From positions 6,311,501 through 6,375,500 of the forward strand of contig NZ_CP023407.1 in NCBI RefSeq assembly GCF_003665435.1: a stretch of DNA of 64,000 nt. The letters are read 5' to 3'. How positions within the stretch are numbered: the first letter of the stretch is position 1; the number at the start of each line of letters is the position of its first letter. Position numbers and translations under genes: made by a program. This stretch comes from Streptomyces fungicidicus (GTDB lineage: Bacteria > Actinomycetota > Actinomycetes > Streptomycetales > Streptomycetaceae). This document shows positions 15,950 to 24,118 of this stretch, one piece after another. The notes below the pieces were generated by a model. That model saw only the letters and a list, made by a program, of their open reading frames with translations, did no database searches and was not told the DNA's origin.

Positions 15950-18156
15950 GCACGGAGCCCGTCCACGGAACCTGGGAGCCACGGCCCGCCGCCCGCTGGG
16001 AGGACGCCTTCCTGACCGGCAACGGCCACCACGGCGCCCTCGTGTCCGGCGACCCGGACGACGACCGCACCGTCGTCACGCACCACACCCTCGTCCGTCC
16101 CGGCGAGGGCGACGACGGGCACCGGCTGCCACCCCGGCTGGCGGACCGGCTCCCGCTCCTCCAGGACCGTCTGCTGTCCGGCGACCGGGAAGCCGCGGAG
16201 GGCTTCACCGACGGCCGCCCGCTGCGGTGGGTGCGGGCCTTCCACCCCGCCTTCCAGGTCCGCCTGCGCCGCCCGGACGGCGTCCCGGACCCGGAGGGGT
16301 ACCGCCGCACCCTCGACTTCACCACCGGCGTCGCGCAGGCCGCGGGCGCCGGCTGGACCAGCAGGGTCTTCGTCTCCCGCGCCGACGACGTGATCGTCCA
16401 GCACGTCACCGGACCGGGGCTCACCCTCGACGTCTCCCTGGACCACCGGCTCCCCGGCACCCCGACCGGTCTGGGCGTCGGCCACGGCGCCGTCCTCACC
16501 CCGGAGGGTGCGCTGCTGAGCCTGCGCGCCCGCTACCCCGGCAGCGACCTCGCCTGCACCGGCGTCACCCTGGTCGCCGTCACCGGCGGCCGCACCGCGC
16601 TCGCCCCGCCGGGCGTGCACGTCGAGGGCGCCCGGTCCGTGCTGCTGCTCACCCGGGTGCGACGGCACACCGGGGAGGCGGACGTGGTCGCCGAGGGCCG
16701 CGCCCTGCGCGAACTGCTCGGCGAGGACCCGCCCTCGTACGACGCTCTCCTCGACCGCCATCTCCCCCTGCACCGCACCGCCTACCGGCGCGTCACCCTC
16801 GACCTGGCCGCCGATCCCGGCGAACGCCTGCTGGCAGGCTCGGAGTTGCTCGCCCGGCCGCGCAGCGCCGCCCTGCTCGAACGGCTCTTCGCGGCCGGCC
16901 GCTACCATCTGCTGTCCTCCAGCGGCCTCTTCCCGCCCCGGCTCACCGGGCTGTGGACCGGTGACTGGGACACCGCATGGTCCGGCGCCTTCACCAACGA
17001 CGCCAACCTCAACCTGCAGACCGCCTCAGCGGCCGCCGCGGCCCTCCCCGAGGTCACCGAGGCGCTGGCCTCCCTGATCCAGCGGCAGTTGCCCGACTGG
17101 CGGGACAACGCCCGCGCCGTCTTCGGCACCCGGGGAGTCGTCGCGCCCGCCCACAGCGACGGGGAGTCGGGGCACTCGTACCACTTCAGCCGCGAGTACC
17201 CGCTGCACCTGTGGACCGCCGGCGCCGACTGGCTGCTCAAGCCGCTCGTCGACCACGACGAGATCCACGGCGCACGCGACCCGCGCACCGCCGCCGCCCT
17301 CGCCGAAGTCGCGCTCTTCTACGAGGACTTCCTCACCCGCACCGACAGCGAGGGCCGGCTGGTCGTCGTCCCCTCCTACTCGCCCGAGAACCGACCCGCC
17401 AACGCGAGCTGGGGCACCGTCGACGCGGCCATGGACCTCTCCGCCGCCCGCCACGCCCTGCTCACCGCCGCCGCCTACCACCCGGAGCACGCCGACCGCT
17501 GGCGCGCCCTCGCCGACCGGCTGCCCCCGCACCGGATCAACGGCGACGGCGCGCTCGCCGAGTGGGCCCGGCCCGGCCTGGAGGACTCCTACGACCACCG
17601 CCACCTCAGCCACCTCTACGGCGTCTGGCCGCTGGACGAGATCACCCCCTACGACACCCCGGAGCTGGCCGCCGCCGCCCGTCGCGCCCTGGAACTGCGC
17701 GGCGCCGAGAACGACTCCGCGCACGGCCATCTGCACCACGCGCTGATCGCGGCCCGCCTGCGGGACGGCGAACGGGTCGCCCACGCGCTCGGCCAGGTCC
17801 TCGACGGCGACTTCTTCCACGCCTCCCTGATGAGCGCGCACTACCCCCACCGCCACGTCTACAACGCCGACGCCGCCCACACGCTGCCCGCCGTGATGAT
17901 CGAGGCGCTCGTGCAGTCCACCCCCGACCGGCTGGTCCTGCTGCCGGCGCCCCTCCCCGCGTACCCGAGCGGCCGGCTGCACGGCATCCGCACCCGTTTC
18001 GGCGCGACGCTCGACCTCACCTGGTCCCCGGACGGCGCCACCGCCGTCCTCCGGCCCACCCGGACCCACCGCATCGACCTGTGGACTTCCGCCGGCGCCG
18101 AGCCGCTCGACCTGGTCGCCGGAGAAGACCGCGTCCTCACGCCGAAGGCGCGGTGA
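15946..18156 (+). CDS. GH95 alpha-L-fucosidase-type hydrolase
   Basis: A 736-residue family 95 protein. The N-terminal beta domain starts at WEDAFLTGNGHHGALVSG, and the (alpha/alpha)6 barrel carries Asn354 and Asn356 in ANLNLQ and Glu481 in PSYSPENRP. These correspond to the inverting catalytic centre of the family (two Asn and one Glu). The family releases terminal alpha-1,2-fucose, or in some members alpha-L-galactose. The ATG overlaps the GH42 stop, and the frame open upstream lies inside GH42 and is not used. No signal peptide is present, so it is cytoplasmic. With a neighbouring beta-galactosidase, the fucosyl-galactosyl side chain of xyloglucan is a plausible target. Confidence 0.85.
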   Translation: MSTEPVHGTWEPRPAARWEDAFLTGNGHHGALVSGDPDDDRTVVTHHTLVRPGEGDDGHRLPPRLADRLPLLQDRLLSGDREAAEGFTDGRPLRWVRAFHPAFQVRLRRPDGVPDPEGYRRTLDFTTGVAQAAGAGWTSRVFVSRADDVIVQHVTGPGLTLDVSLDHRLPGTPTGLGVGHGAVLTPEGALLSLRARYPGSDLACTGVTLVAVTGGRTALAPPGVHVEGARSVLLLTRVRRHTGEADVVAEGRALRELLGEDPPSYDALLDRHLPLHRTAYRRVTLDLAADPGERLLAGSELLARPRSAALLERLFAAGRYHLLSSSGLFPPRLTGLWTGDWDTAWSGAFTNDANLNLQTASAAAAALPEVTEALASLIQRQLPDWRDNARAVFGTRGVVAPAHSDGESGHSYHFSREYPLHLWTAGADWLLKPLVDHDEIHGARDPRTAAALAEVALFYEDFLTRTDSEGRLVVVPSYSPENRPANASWGTVDAAMDLSAARHALLTAAAYHPEHADRWRALADRLPPHRINGDGALAEWARPGLEDSYDHRHLSHLYGVWPLDEITPYDTPELAAAARRALELRGAENDSAHGHLHHALIAARLRDGERVAHALGQVLDGDFFHASLMSAHYPHRHVYNADAAHTLPAVMIEALVQSTPDRLVLLPAPLPAYPSGRLHGIRTRFGATLDLTWSPDGATAVLRPTRTHRIDLWTSAGAEPLDLVAGEDRVLTPKAR

Positions 18157-18191
18157 CCGCCGCAATTCCCCCCACCCATGGAAGGAACACC

Positions 18192-18905
18192 ATGGCAACA
18201 AGCACCTTGCGCAGGATCACCAAGGTCCTGCTGGCGCCCGCCCTCGCGCTCGGCGCGACGGTCGGACTGGCCTCCGCCCCCGCGCACGCCGCCGTCTGGA
18301 GCTCCTGCGACCAGTGGGGCAACACCGGCCTCAACGGCTACACCCTCTACAACAACATCTGGGGCTCCGGCGCCGGCGCCCAGTGCGTCTGGGCCAACTC
18401 CGGAACCAACTGGGGCGTGTGGGCCGACCACCCCAACACCGGCGGCATCAAGTCCTACCCGAACGCCAAGAAGGTGATCAACAAGCCGATCACCTCCCTC
18501 GCCTCGCTCACCAGCAGCTACAACGTCACCGTCCCGTCCTCGGGCGCGTACAACACCTCGTACGACATCTGGGACACGGACTACGACTACGAGATCATGC
18601 TCTGGGTCAACCACAACGGCGCCGTGGGCCCGCTCGGCACCTCCCAGGGCACGGTGAGCCTCGGCGGCCACACCTGGAACGTCTACAAGGGGAACAACGG
18701 CGCCAACGAGGTGTTCTCGTTCCTGCGCACCTCGGACTCGAACTCCGGCACCGTCAACATCCTCCCGGTCCTCAAGTGGATCAAGGACACCAAGGGCTGG
18801 ATGGGCAACGAGACCATCGGCGACGTCCAGTTCGGCTACGAGATCACCTCGTCCGCCGGCGGACTGGACTTCCGCACCAACAACCTGACGGTGTCGGGCG
18901 GTTAG
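18192..18905 (+). CDS. Secreted GH12 endo-beta-glucanase / xyloglucanase
   Basis: A 237-residue exported enzyme with a Sec signal peptide (residues 1 to about 36, cleavage after AHA) and a single family 12 jelly-roll domain. The nucleophile is Glu134 in YDYEIMLW and the acid/base Glu217 in FGYEIT. There is no carbohydrate-binding module. GH12 enzymes cut beta-1,4-glucan chains in cellulose, mixed-linkage glucan or xyloglucan. Within an operon for debranching enzymes, xyloglucan is the best guess. It follows GH95 after 35 nt and ends at a strong terminator, so it is probably the last gene of the importer operon. It would be the only enzyme of the set that acts outside the cell. Confidence 0.88.
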   Translation: MATSTLRRITKVLLAPALALGATVGLASAPAHAAVWSSCDQWGNTGLNGYTLYNNIWGSGAGAQCVWANSGTNWGVWADHPNTGGIKSYPNAKKVINKPITSLASLTSSYNVTVPSSGAYNTSYDIWDTDYDYEIMLWVNHNGAVGPLGTSQGTVSLGGHTWNVYKGNNGANEVFSFLRTSDSNSGTVNILPVLKWIKDTKGWMGNETIGDVQFGYEITSSAGGLDFRTNNLTVSGG

Positions 18906-18921
18906 CCGAGGACACACCCGA

Positions 18922-18952
18922 GCCGCCCGCACCGGTGCCCGGTGCGGGCGGC
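18922..18952. terminator. 13-bp hairpin between GH12 and the lacI-type gene
   Basis: Bases 18922-18934 pair perfectly with 18940-18952 around a 5-nt loop. It lies between convergent genes and probably ends both transcripts. Confidence 0.75.
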
Positions 18953-18972
18953 CTCGTGCCGTACGGCGTGCG

Positions 18973-19983
18973 TCACTGCACCGGGGCCGGTCCCGAACTG
19001 GCCCGGACCGTCAGCTCGGGCGCGAGCAGGACGACCTCGTCGCCGCCCCGTCCCTCGAGCTTGGCCACCAGCTGCTCCACGGCGTGCCGGCCCATCTCCT
19101 GGGCGGGGATGGCGACCGACGTCAGCCGGACCGAGGCCTGCACGGCGACCTGCTCCGGGCAGACACCGACCACCGAGACGTCCTCCGGCACGGCCCGGCC
19201 CTGCTGCCGCAGCAGGGCGAGCAGCGGTTCCACCGCCGACTCGTTCTGCACCACGAAGCCCGTGGTGCCGGGCCGTTCGTCGAGGATCCGGGCGAGGGTC
19301 ACGGCCATCGCGTCGTACCCGCCCTCGCACGGCCGGTGCAGCAGCCGCAGCCCCACCTCCCGCGCCCGGCCGCGCAGCCCGTCCAGGGTCCGCTCGGCGA
19401 AGCCGGTGTGGCGCTCGTAGACCGCCGGGGCCTCGCCGACGACGGCGATGTCGCGGTGCCCCCGCTCGGCGAGGTGCTCCACGCACAGCGCGCCGGTGGC
19501 CTTGAAGTCGAGGTCGACGCAGGTGAGCCCCGCGGTGTCGGCAGGCAGCCCGATCAGCACCGCGGGCCGGTCGGTCTCCCTCAGCAACGGCAGCCGCTCG
19601 TCGTCGAGTTCGACGTCCATGAGGATCATGCCGTCGGCGAGTCCGCTGCCCGCCACGCGGCGCACCGCGTCCGGTCCCTCCTCGCCGGTGAGCAGCAGCA
19701 CGTCGTACCCGTGGGTGCGGGCCGTGGTGGCCACCGCGATGGCGATCTCCATCATCACCGGCACGTACATGTCCGTGCGCAGCGGCATCATCAGCGCGAT
19801 GATGTTGGACCTGCTGCTGGCCAGGGCGCGGGCCCCGGCGTTCGGGTGGTACCCGAGCTCGCGGATGCTCCGCTCCACCCGCTGCCGGGTGTTCACCGAG
19901 ATGGACCGCTTGCCGCTGAGGACATAGCTCACCGTGCTCGCGGAGACTCCGGCGTGCTGGGCGACCTCGGCGAGGGTGACCAT
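18973..19983 (-). CDS. LacI-family repressor of the glycan island
   Basis: A 336-residue repressor. The N-terminal helix-turn-helix (TLAEVAQHAGVSASTVSYVL) and hinge are followed by a periplasmic-binding-protein-like sensor domain, the standard LacI/GalR layout and length. The ATG at 19983 has a GGAG RBS 8 nt upstream, and the frame open further upstream overlaps the palindromes. Two copies of the TCGAAGCGCTTCGA-type box precede it, and perfect copies control the divergent GH3 and importer units. Autoregulation and repression of the island are therefore likely. The inducer is probably an oligosaccharide released from the substrate. It differs from the recalled CebR box (TGGGAGCGCTCCCA), so I do not call it CebR. 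Confidence 0.88.
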   Translation of the reverse strand: MVTLAEVAQHAGVSASTVSYVLSGKRSISVNTRQRVERSIRELGYHPNAGARALASSRSNIIALMMPLRTDMYVPVMMEIAIAVATTARTHGYDVLLLTGEEGPDAVRRVAGSGLADGMILMDVELDDERLPLLRETDRPAVLIGLPADTAGLTCVDLDFKATGALCVEHLAERGHRDIAVVGEAPAVYERHTGFAERTLDGLRGRAREVGLRLLHRPCEGGYDAMAVTLARILDERPGTTGFVVQNESAVEPLLALLRQQGRAVPEDVSVVGVCPEQVAVQASVRLTSVAIPAQEMGRHAVEQLVAKLEGRGGDEVVLLAPELTVRASSGPAPVQ

Positions 19984-20001
19984 CCGGTTCTCCAAGCTGT
20001 T

Positions 20002-20015
20002 GTGAAGCGCTTCGA
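20002..20015. promoter_or_regulatory. LacI-family operator, one arm degenerate
   Basis: GTGAAGCGCTTCGA keeps the GAAGCGCTTC core and one full arm of the consensus. It is 19 bp upstream of the repressor start, well placed for autoregulation. Confidence 0.65.
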
Positions 20016-20090
20016 CGGTGCGCCAGAACGAATAGGGGTGGGTGAGGGTGGTTCGACAGTAGCCGCAGAGAAGGACGGGTGTCCATAGGC

Positions 20091-20108
20091 TGTCGAAGCG
20101 CTTCGACA
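20091..20108. promoter_or_regulatory. LacI-family operator, 18-bp perfect palindrome
   Basis: TGTCGAAGCGCTTCGACA is the longest perfect copy in the window. Its centre is 91 bp from that of the site at 20002, about 8.7 helical turns, so a pair of repressor dimers could act together on the lacI promoter. Confidence 0.75.
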
Positions 20109-20160
20109 CCCTTCTTCGGGGCCTGGCGAGGGGAGGAACCGGCACCGGACGAATTGTCCC

Positions 20161-20796
20161 TCAGCGGCGGATGACGCCGAGCTCCAGGGCGGCGGCGACC
20201 GCGGCGGTGCGCGAGTCGACGCCGAGTTTGGCGTAGACGTGCGCCAGGTGGGACTTGACCGTGGCCCGGGTGAGCTGCAGCCGTGCGCTGATGCCCTGGT
20301 TGGACAGTCCCTCGGCGACCAGCGAGAGCACCTCCGTCTCGCGCCGGGTCAGCGCGGCGTGCGGTGCGCGCAGTCGGTTCATCAGCCGGTCGGCGACCGC
20401 CGGCGCGAGGGTGGTGCGTCCCGCGGCGGCGGTGCGCACGGCGGCGGCCAGTTCCTCGGGCGGGGCGTCCTTGAGCAGGTACCCGGTGGCCCCGGCCTCG
20501 ATCGCCGGGAGGGTGTCGGCGTCGGTGTCGTAGGTGGTGACGACCAGCACGCGGGGCGCGCCGGGACGGGCGGTGATGGCGGCGGTGGCCTGCGATCCGT
20601 TCATGCCGCGGCCGAACTGCAGGTCCATCAGGACGACGTCGGACCCGCCGGCAGCGGCCAGCTCCACGGCCTCCTCGGCGGTGGCGGCCTCGGCGACGAT
20701 GGCGAAGTCCGGCTCGGTCTCCAGCACCGCGCGCAGCCCCGCCCGCACCACCGGGTGGTCGTCGGCGATCAGGATGCGGATCGGGAGGCCGCTCAC
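20161..20796 (-). CDS. NarL/LuxR-family response regulator
   Basis: A 211-residue two-component response regulator. The receiver domain has the phosphoacceptor Asp58 in VLMDLQFG and the acidic pair in LIADDHP. The C-terminal LuxR-type helix-turn-helix is near ALTRRETEVLSLVAEGLSNQGI. The GTG start overlaps the stop of the sensor kinase (GTGA), so the pair is co-translated. A divergent ABC exporter lies beyond the kinase and is the most likely target, by analogy with many Gram-positive kinase/exporter modules. Confidence 0.92.
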   Translation of the reverse strand: MSGLPIRILIADDHPVVRAGLRAVLETEPDFAIVAEAATAEEAVELAAAGGSDVVLMDLQFGRGMNGSQATAAITARPGAPRVLVVTTYDTDADTLPAIEAGATGYLLKDAPPEELAAAVRTAAAGRTTLAPAVADRLMNRLRAPHAALTRRETEVLSLVAEGLSNQGISARLQLTRATVKSHLAHVYAKLGVDSRTAAVAAALELGVIRR

Positions 20797-22052
20797 CGGT
20801 GTGCCTCGTTCCCGTCCGGGGCGCCGCGGCGCGGTCCGGGAGCGGCGGGGCGCTGTTCCCGGGCGTCTTCCCGCGCGTCGGAGGGGAACCACGCCGACAC
20901 GGCGGTGCCGCGGCCCGGGGACGACTCCACGGCCAGGGTGCCGCCGAGCGAACGGGCCCGCGCCCGCATCGCGGCGATGCCGAACCCGCCGGCGGCCGGA
21001 TCCGGCGCCGGAAGCCGCCCGGGGTCAAAACCGGCGCCGTCGTCGACGACGTCGAGCCGCACGCCGTCCTCCAGGTGGGCCAGGGTGACCTCGCCGGTGG
21101 CGGCCCCGGAGTGGCGGACGGTGTTGGACAGCGCGGACTGGGCGACGCGCAGCAGGGCCACCTCGAGGGCGGTCGGCAGGGCGCGGGGCGTGCCGGTGCG
21201 GCGGAAGGTCACGGCGACGCGGTGCTGGGCGCCGGTGGTGGCGCACAGCCGTTCCAGGGCGCCGGCCAGTGTGGTTCCGTCCAGCGCGGGCGGGGTGAGG
21301 GCGGCGACGAACCGGCGGGCCTCCGCGAGGTTGTCGACGGCCGCCCGCCGGGCCTGGACGACATGGGCGCCGGCCGCCTCTGGCCGGCCGGGCAGGGCGC
21401 GCTCGGCGGCGCGCAGCAGCAGCTGGATGCTGGACAGCCCCTGGGCGAGGGTGTCGTGGATCTCACGGGCCAGCCGCTCACGCTCGGCCAGGACGCCCGC
21501 GGTGTGCTGGGCGGCGGCCAGATCGGCGCGGGTGACGGTGAGCTCCTCGATCAGCCGGCGGCGCCGTTCGCTCTCCCGGTACAGGGCCTGGTACCCCCAC
21601 ACCACCGCGACGGCGACGGCCGCCCCGAGCGCGGGCCCGATGGCCACGGCGGGGGAGAACTCCCCGCGGTGCGCGGCGAACGCCGTGATCGCGGCGACGG
21701 CCGTGGCGGCGACCGCGAGCAGCCCGCCGCGCCGGGACAGCAGGTGCAGCTGGAGGAAGTACAGCGGGAACGCCAGCCACACCCCGTCCGGCGTCAGCGC
21801 CAGCAACAGCAGCCACACCGCGCCCAGCGCCGCGAGCCAGCACGCGGCGGCCCGGCGGGAGGCGGACACGGCCGGGGTGAGCGGTCCCACCGCGTAGACC
21901 CCCGCCAGCGCGGCGCCCGCACCGGTCACCGCGCCCGTGTCCGGCGCGTGCTCGGCCGACGCCCTGACGAGGGCCAGCGCGAGCAGGCCCGCGACGAGCA
22001 GGTGCAGAGACCGGGTGAGAGCCCGGCTGGTGGGAGTGAGGCCGTTCATCAC
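20793..22052 (-). CDS. Sensor histidine kinase, HisKA_3 type
   Basis: A protein of about 419 residues with several hydrophobic segments in the N-terminal 170 residues. A HisKA_3 dimerisation domain follows with the phospho-acceptor His in REIHDTLAQGLSSIQ, and an HATPase_c domain with DDGAGFDP and GGFGIAAMRARA. There is no large extracytoplasmic loop, so the signal is probably sensed in or near the membrane. The start is GTG at 22052 or the ATG one codon later. It is divergent from the FtsX-like permease gene with 166 bp between, and is coupled to the response regulator. Confidence 0.9.
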   Translation of the reverse strand: MMNGLTPTSRALTRSLHLLVAGLLALALVRASAEHAPDTGAVTGAGAALAGVYAVGPLTPAVSASRRAAACWLAALGAVWLLLLALTPDGVWLAFPLYFLQLHLLSRRGGLLAVAATAVAAITAFAAHRGEFSPAVAIGPALGAAVAVAVVWGYQALYRESERRRRLIEELTVTRADLAAAQHTAGVLAERERLAREIHDTLAQGLSSIQLLLRAAERALPGRPEAAGAHVVQARRAAVDNLAEARRFVAALTPPALDGTTLAGALERLCATTGAQHRVAVTFRRTGTPRALPTALEVALLRVAQSALSNTVRHSGAATGEVTLAHLEDGVRLDVVDDGAGFDPGRLPAPDPAAGGFGIAAMRARARSLGGTLAVESSPGRGTAVSAWFPSDAREDAREQRPAAPGPRRGAPDGNEAHR

Positions 22053-22218
22053 CCACCAGCCTACGGAAAACCGTCCCTACCGGGCATCGATCAAAAGGTG
22101 GAGACGCGGACCGGTCCTTCGATTCGCAAAGCCCGCTCCCGGGGGCGATGCCCCCGCCCGGTGCCGGGCGCGACGGTGGGGGCACACCGTTTCACCGATC
22201 GAAGGGACAGGCCGGGGC

Positions 22219-23310
22219 ATGTTCGTCGCCTGGAGGGACCTCACGTTCGCCAAGGGGCGCTTCGCCCTGATGGGCGCCGTCGTCGTGCTGATCACCCTGC
22301 TGGTCGGCCTCCTCTCGGGGCTGACCGCCGGGCTCGCCCGGCAGAACGTCTCCGCCGTCACCGGGCTGCCCGCCGACCGGCTCGCCTTCGCCGCCCCCGC
22401 CGGCGGCCAGGACCTCTCGTACGCCGACTCCGTCGTCACCGAGGCGCAGTGGCGGCACTGGGCGCGGGTTCCCGGAGTGACCCGCGCCGAGCCGCTCGGC
22501 ATCACCACCACCCGGGCGAACGCCGGTGACCGCAGCGCCGGCGTCTCCGTCTTCGGCGTCCTGCCGGGCTCCCCGCTGGCCCCCGCCGGGGAGCGGGTGG
22601 AGGACGGCACGGTGGTGCTGTCGACCGCCGCGGCCGGGGAACTCGGCGTCGGCGAGGGCGACGCCGTCACCCTCGCCGGACGCGAGCTCACCGTCGCCGC
22701 GGCCCGCGGGGACGCCTCCTTCAGCCACACACCCGTCGTCTGGGCCTCCCTGGACACCTGGAGCGCCCTCGCCCCGCCCGCCGGCGCCCGCGACGGCGGT
22801 CCCACCGCGACCGTCATCGCCCTCGACACCGAGCGGGGCGCCGACCTCGCGGCCGGCGACCGGGCCGTCGGCACCAGGACCGTCACCAAGGACGACTCCC
22901 TGTCCGCGATCGGCTCCTACACCTCCGAGAACGGCTCCCTGCAGCTGATGCGCGGCTTCCTGTTCGCCATCTCCGCCCTGGTTGTCGGCGCCTTCTTCAC
23001 CGTGTGGACCATCCAGCGCGGCGGCGACATCGCCGTCCTGAAGGCGCTGGGCGCCCCCACGCGCCGCCTGCTGGCGGACGCCCTCGGCCAGGCGCTGGTC
23101 CTGCTGACGGGCGGAACCCTGGCGGGCACCGCCGTCGCCGCCGCGGCCGGCGCCGCCCTCAGCGGCTCCGACATCCCCTTCGCCCTGACCCCCGCGACCG
23201 TACTGGTCCCCGCCGCCGTGACGATCGCCCTCGGCGCGCTCGGGGCCGCCCTCTCCGTCCGCCGCATCACCTCCGTGGACCCGCTGACCGCCCTGGGGAG
23301 CGCCCGATGA
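22219..23310 (+). CDS. FtsX-like ABC transporter permease
   Basis: A 363-residue membrane protein with one N-terminal helix, a large extracytoplasmic domain (about residues 45-225) and three C-terminal helices including LKALGAPTRRLLADAL, the MacB/FtsX permease pattern. Such proteins are mechanotransmission exporters or lipoprotein/peptide extrusion systems rather than classic transport channels. The ATG at 22219 follows GGGACAGGCCGGGG. The ATPase gene overlaps its stop by 4 nt. The substrate is unknown; antimicrobial peptide or envelope-stress export is possible because of the adjacent kinase pair. Confidence 0.85.
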   Translation: MFVAWRDLTFAKGRFALMGAVVVLITLLVGLLSGLTAGLARQNVSAVTGLPADRLAFAAPAGGQDLSYADSVVTEAQWRHWARVPGVTRAEPLGITTTRANAGDRSAGVSVFGVLPGSPLAPAGERVEDGTVVLSTAAAGELGVGEGDAVTLAGRELTVAAARGDASFSHTPVVWASLDTWSALAPPAGARDGGPTATVIALDTERGADLAAGDRAVGTRTVTKDDSLSAIGSYTSENGSLQLMRGFLFAISALVVGAFFTVWTIQRGGDIAVLKALGAPTRRLLADALGQALVLLTGGTLAGTAVAAAAGAALSGSDIPFALTPATVLVPAAVTIALGALGAALSVRRITSVDPLTALGSAR

Positions 23311-23990
23311 GCCTCGAACTGACCGACATCACCCTCACCTACCCCGACGGCGACACCCGTCTGACCGCCCTCGACCACGTCAGCCTGGACGTCCCCCGGG
23401 GCAGCGTCACGGCCGTGGTCGGGCCGTCCGGCTCCGGCAAGTCCAGCCTGCTCGCCGTCGCCGCCACCCTCGTCACCCCCGACTCCGGCACCGTCGCCGT
23501 CGACGGCACGCCGACCACCGGGCTGAGCCGGGGCGAGCTCGCCGCACTGCGCCGGCGCAGCATCGGCATCGTCTTCCAGCAGCCCAACCTGCTTCCCTCC
23601 CTCACCGCCGCCGAACAGCTCCAGGTCATGGCCGGGATCGACGGCCGCTCACCCGGCAGGGCGCGCGGCCGGGCCCTGGAACTGCTCGACGCCGTCGGCC
23701 TCGCCGACCAGGCCGGCCGCCGCCCGCACCAGCTGTCCGGCGGCCAGCGCCAGCGGGTGAACATCGCCCGCGCCCTGATGAACGACCCCACCGTCCTGCT
23801 GGTCGACGAACCCACCAGCGCCCTCGACCAGGAGCGCGGCGCCGCCGTGATGGACCTGCTGACCGGGCTCACCCACCGGCGGGCCACCGCCACCGTCCTG
23901 GTCACGCACGACCGTGCCCTGCTCACCGCCGTCGACCGGGTCGCGGAGGTCCACGACGGCCGTCTGGTCCTGTCCGCGCCCGCCCGCTGA
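23307..23990 (+). CDS. ABC transporter ATPase, LolD/MacB type
   Basis: A 227-residue ATPase with Walker A GPSGSGKSS, the Q-loop, the signature LSGGQRQR, Walker B VLLVDEP and the switch His in LVTHDRA. It is the energy unit for the overlapping FtsX-like permease. It has the compact length of lipoprotein-exporter/MacB-type ATPases. Confidence 0.92.
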   Translation: MSLELTDITLTYPDGDTRLTALDHVSLDVPRGSVTAVVGPSGSGKSSLLAVAATLVTPDSGTVAVDGTPTTGLSRGELAALRRRSIGIVFQQPNLLPSLTAAEQLQVMAGIDGRSPGRARGRALELLDAVGLADQAGRRPHQLSGGQRQRVNIARALMNDPTVLLVDEPTSALDQERGAAVMDLLTGLTHRRATATVLVTHDRALLTAVDRVAEVHDGRLVLSAPAR

Positions 23991-24000
23991 GGCGGCGGGC
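23978..24000 (+). terminator. Short hairpin overlapping the ATPase stop
   Basis: GCCCGCC (23978-23984) pairs with GGCGGGC (23994-24000), followed by TTAT. It overlaps the end of the coding sequence. It is weak but correctly placed. Confidence 0.4.
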
Positions 24001-24118
24001 TTATAGGCCGAACGGCCGCACGAAGGGTGGCGGGGCGACCGCGCATCGGGTACATACGAACGGGTAGCACCAGTCAGTAATGTAATGACACGATCCCATT
24101 CGCGGCGAGGTGAGCCTC

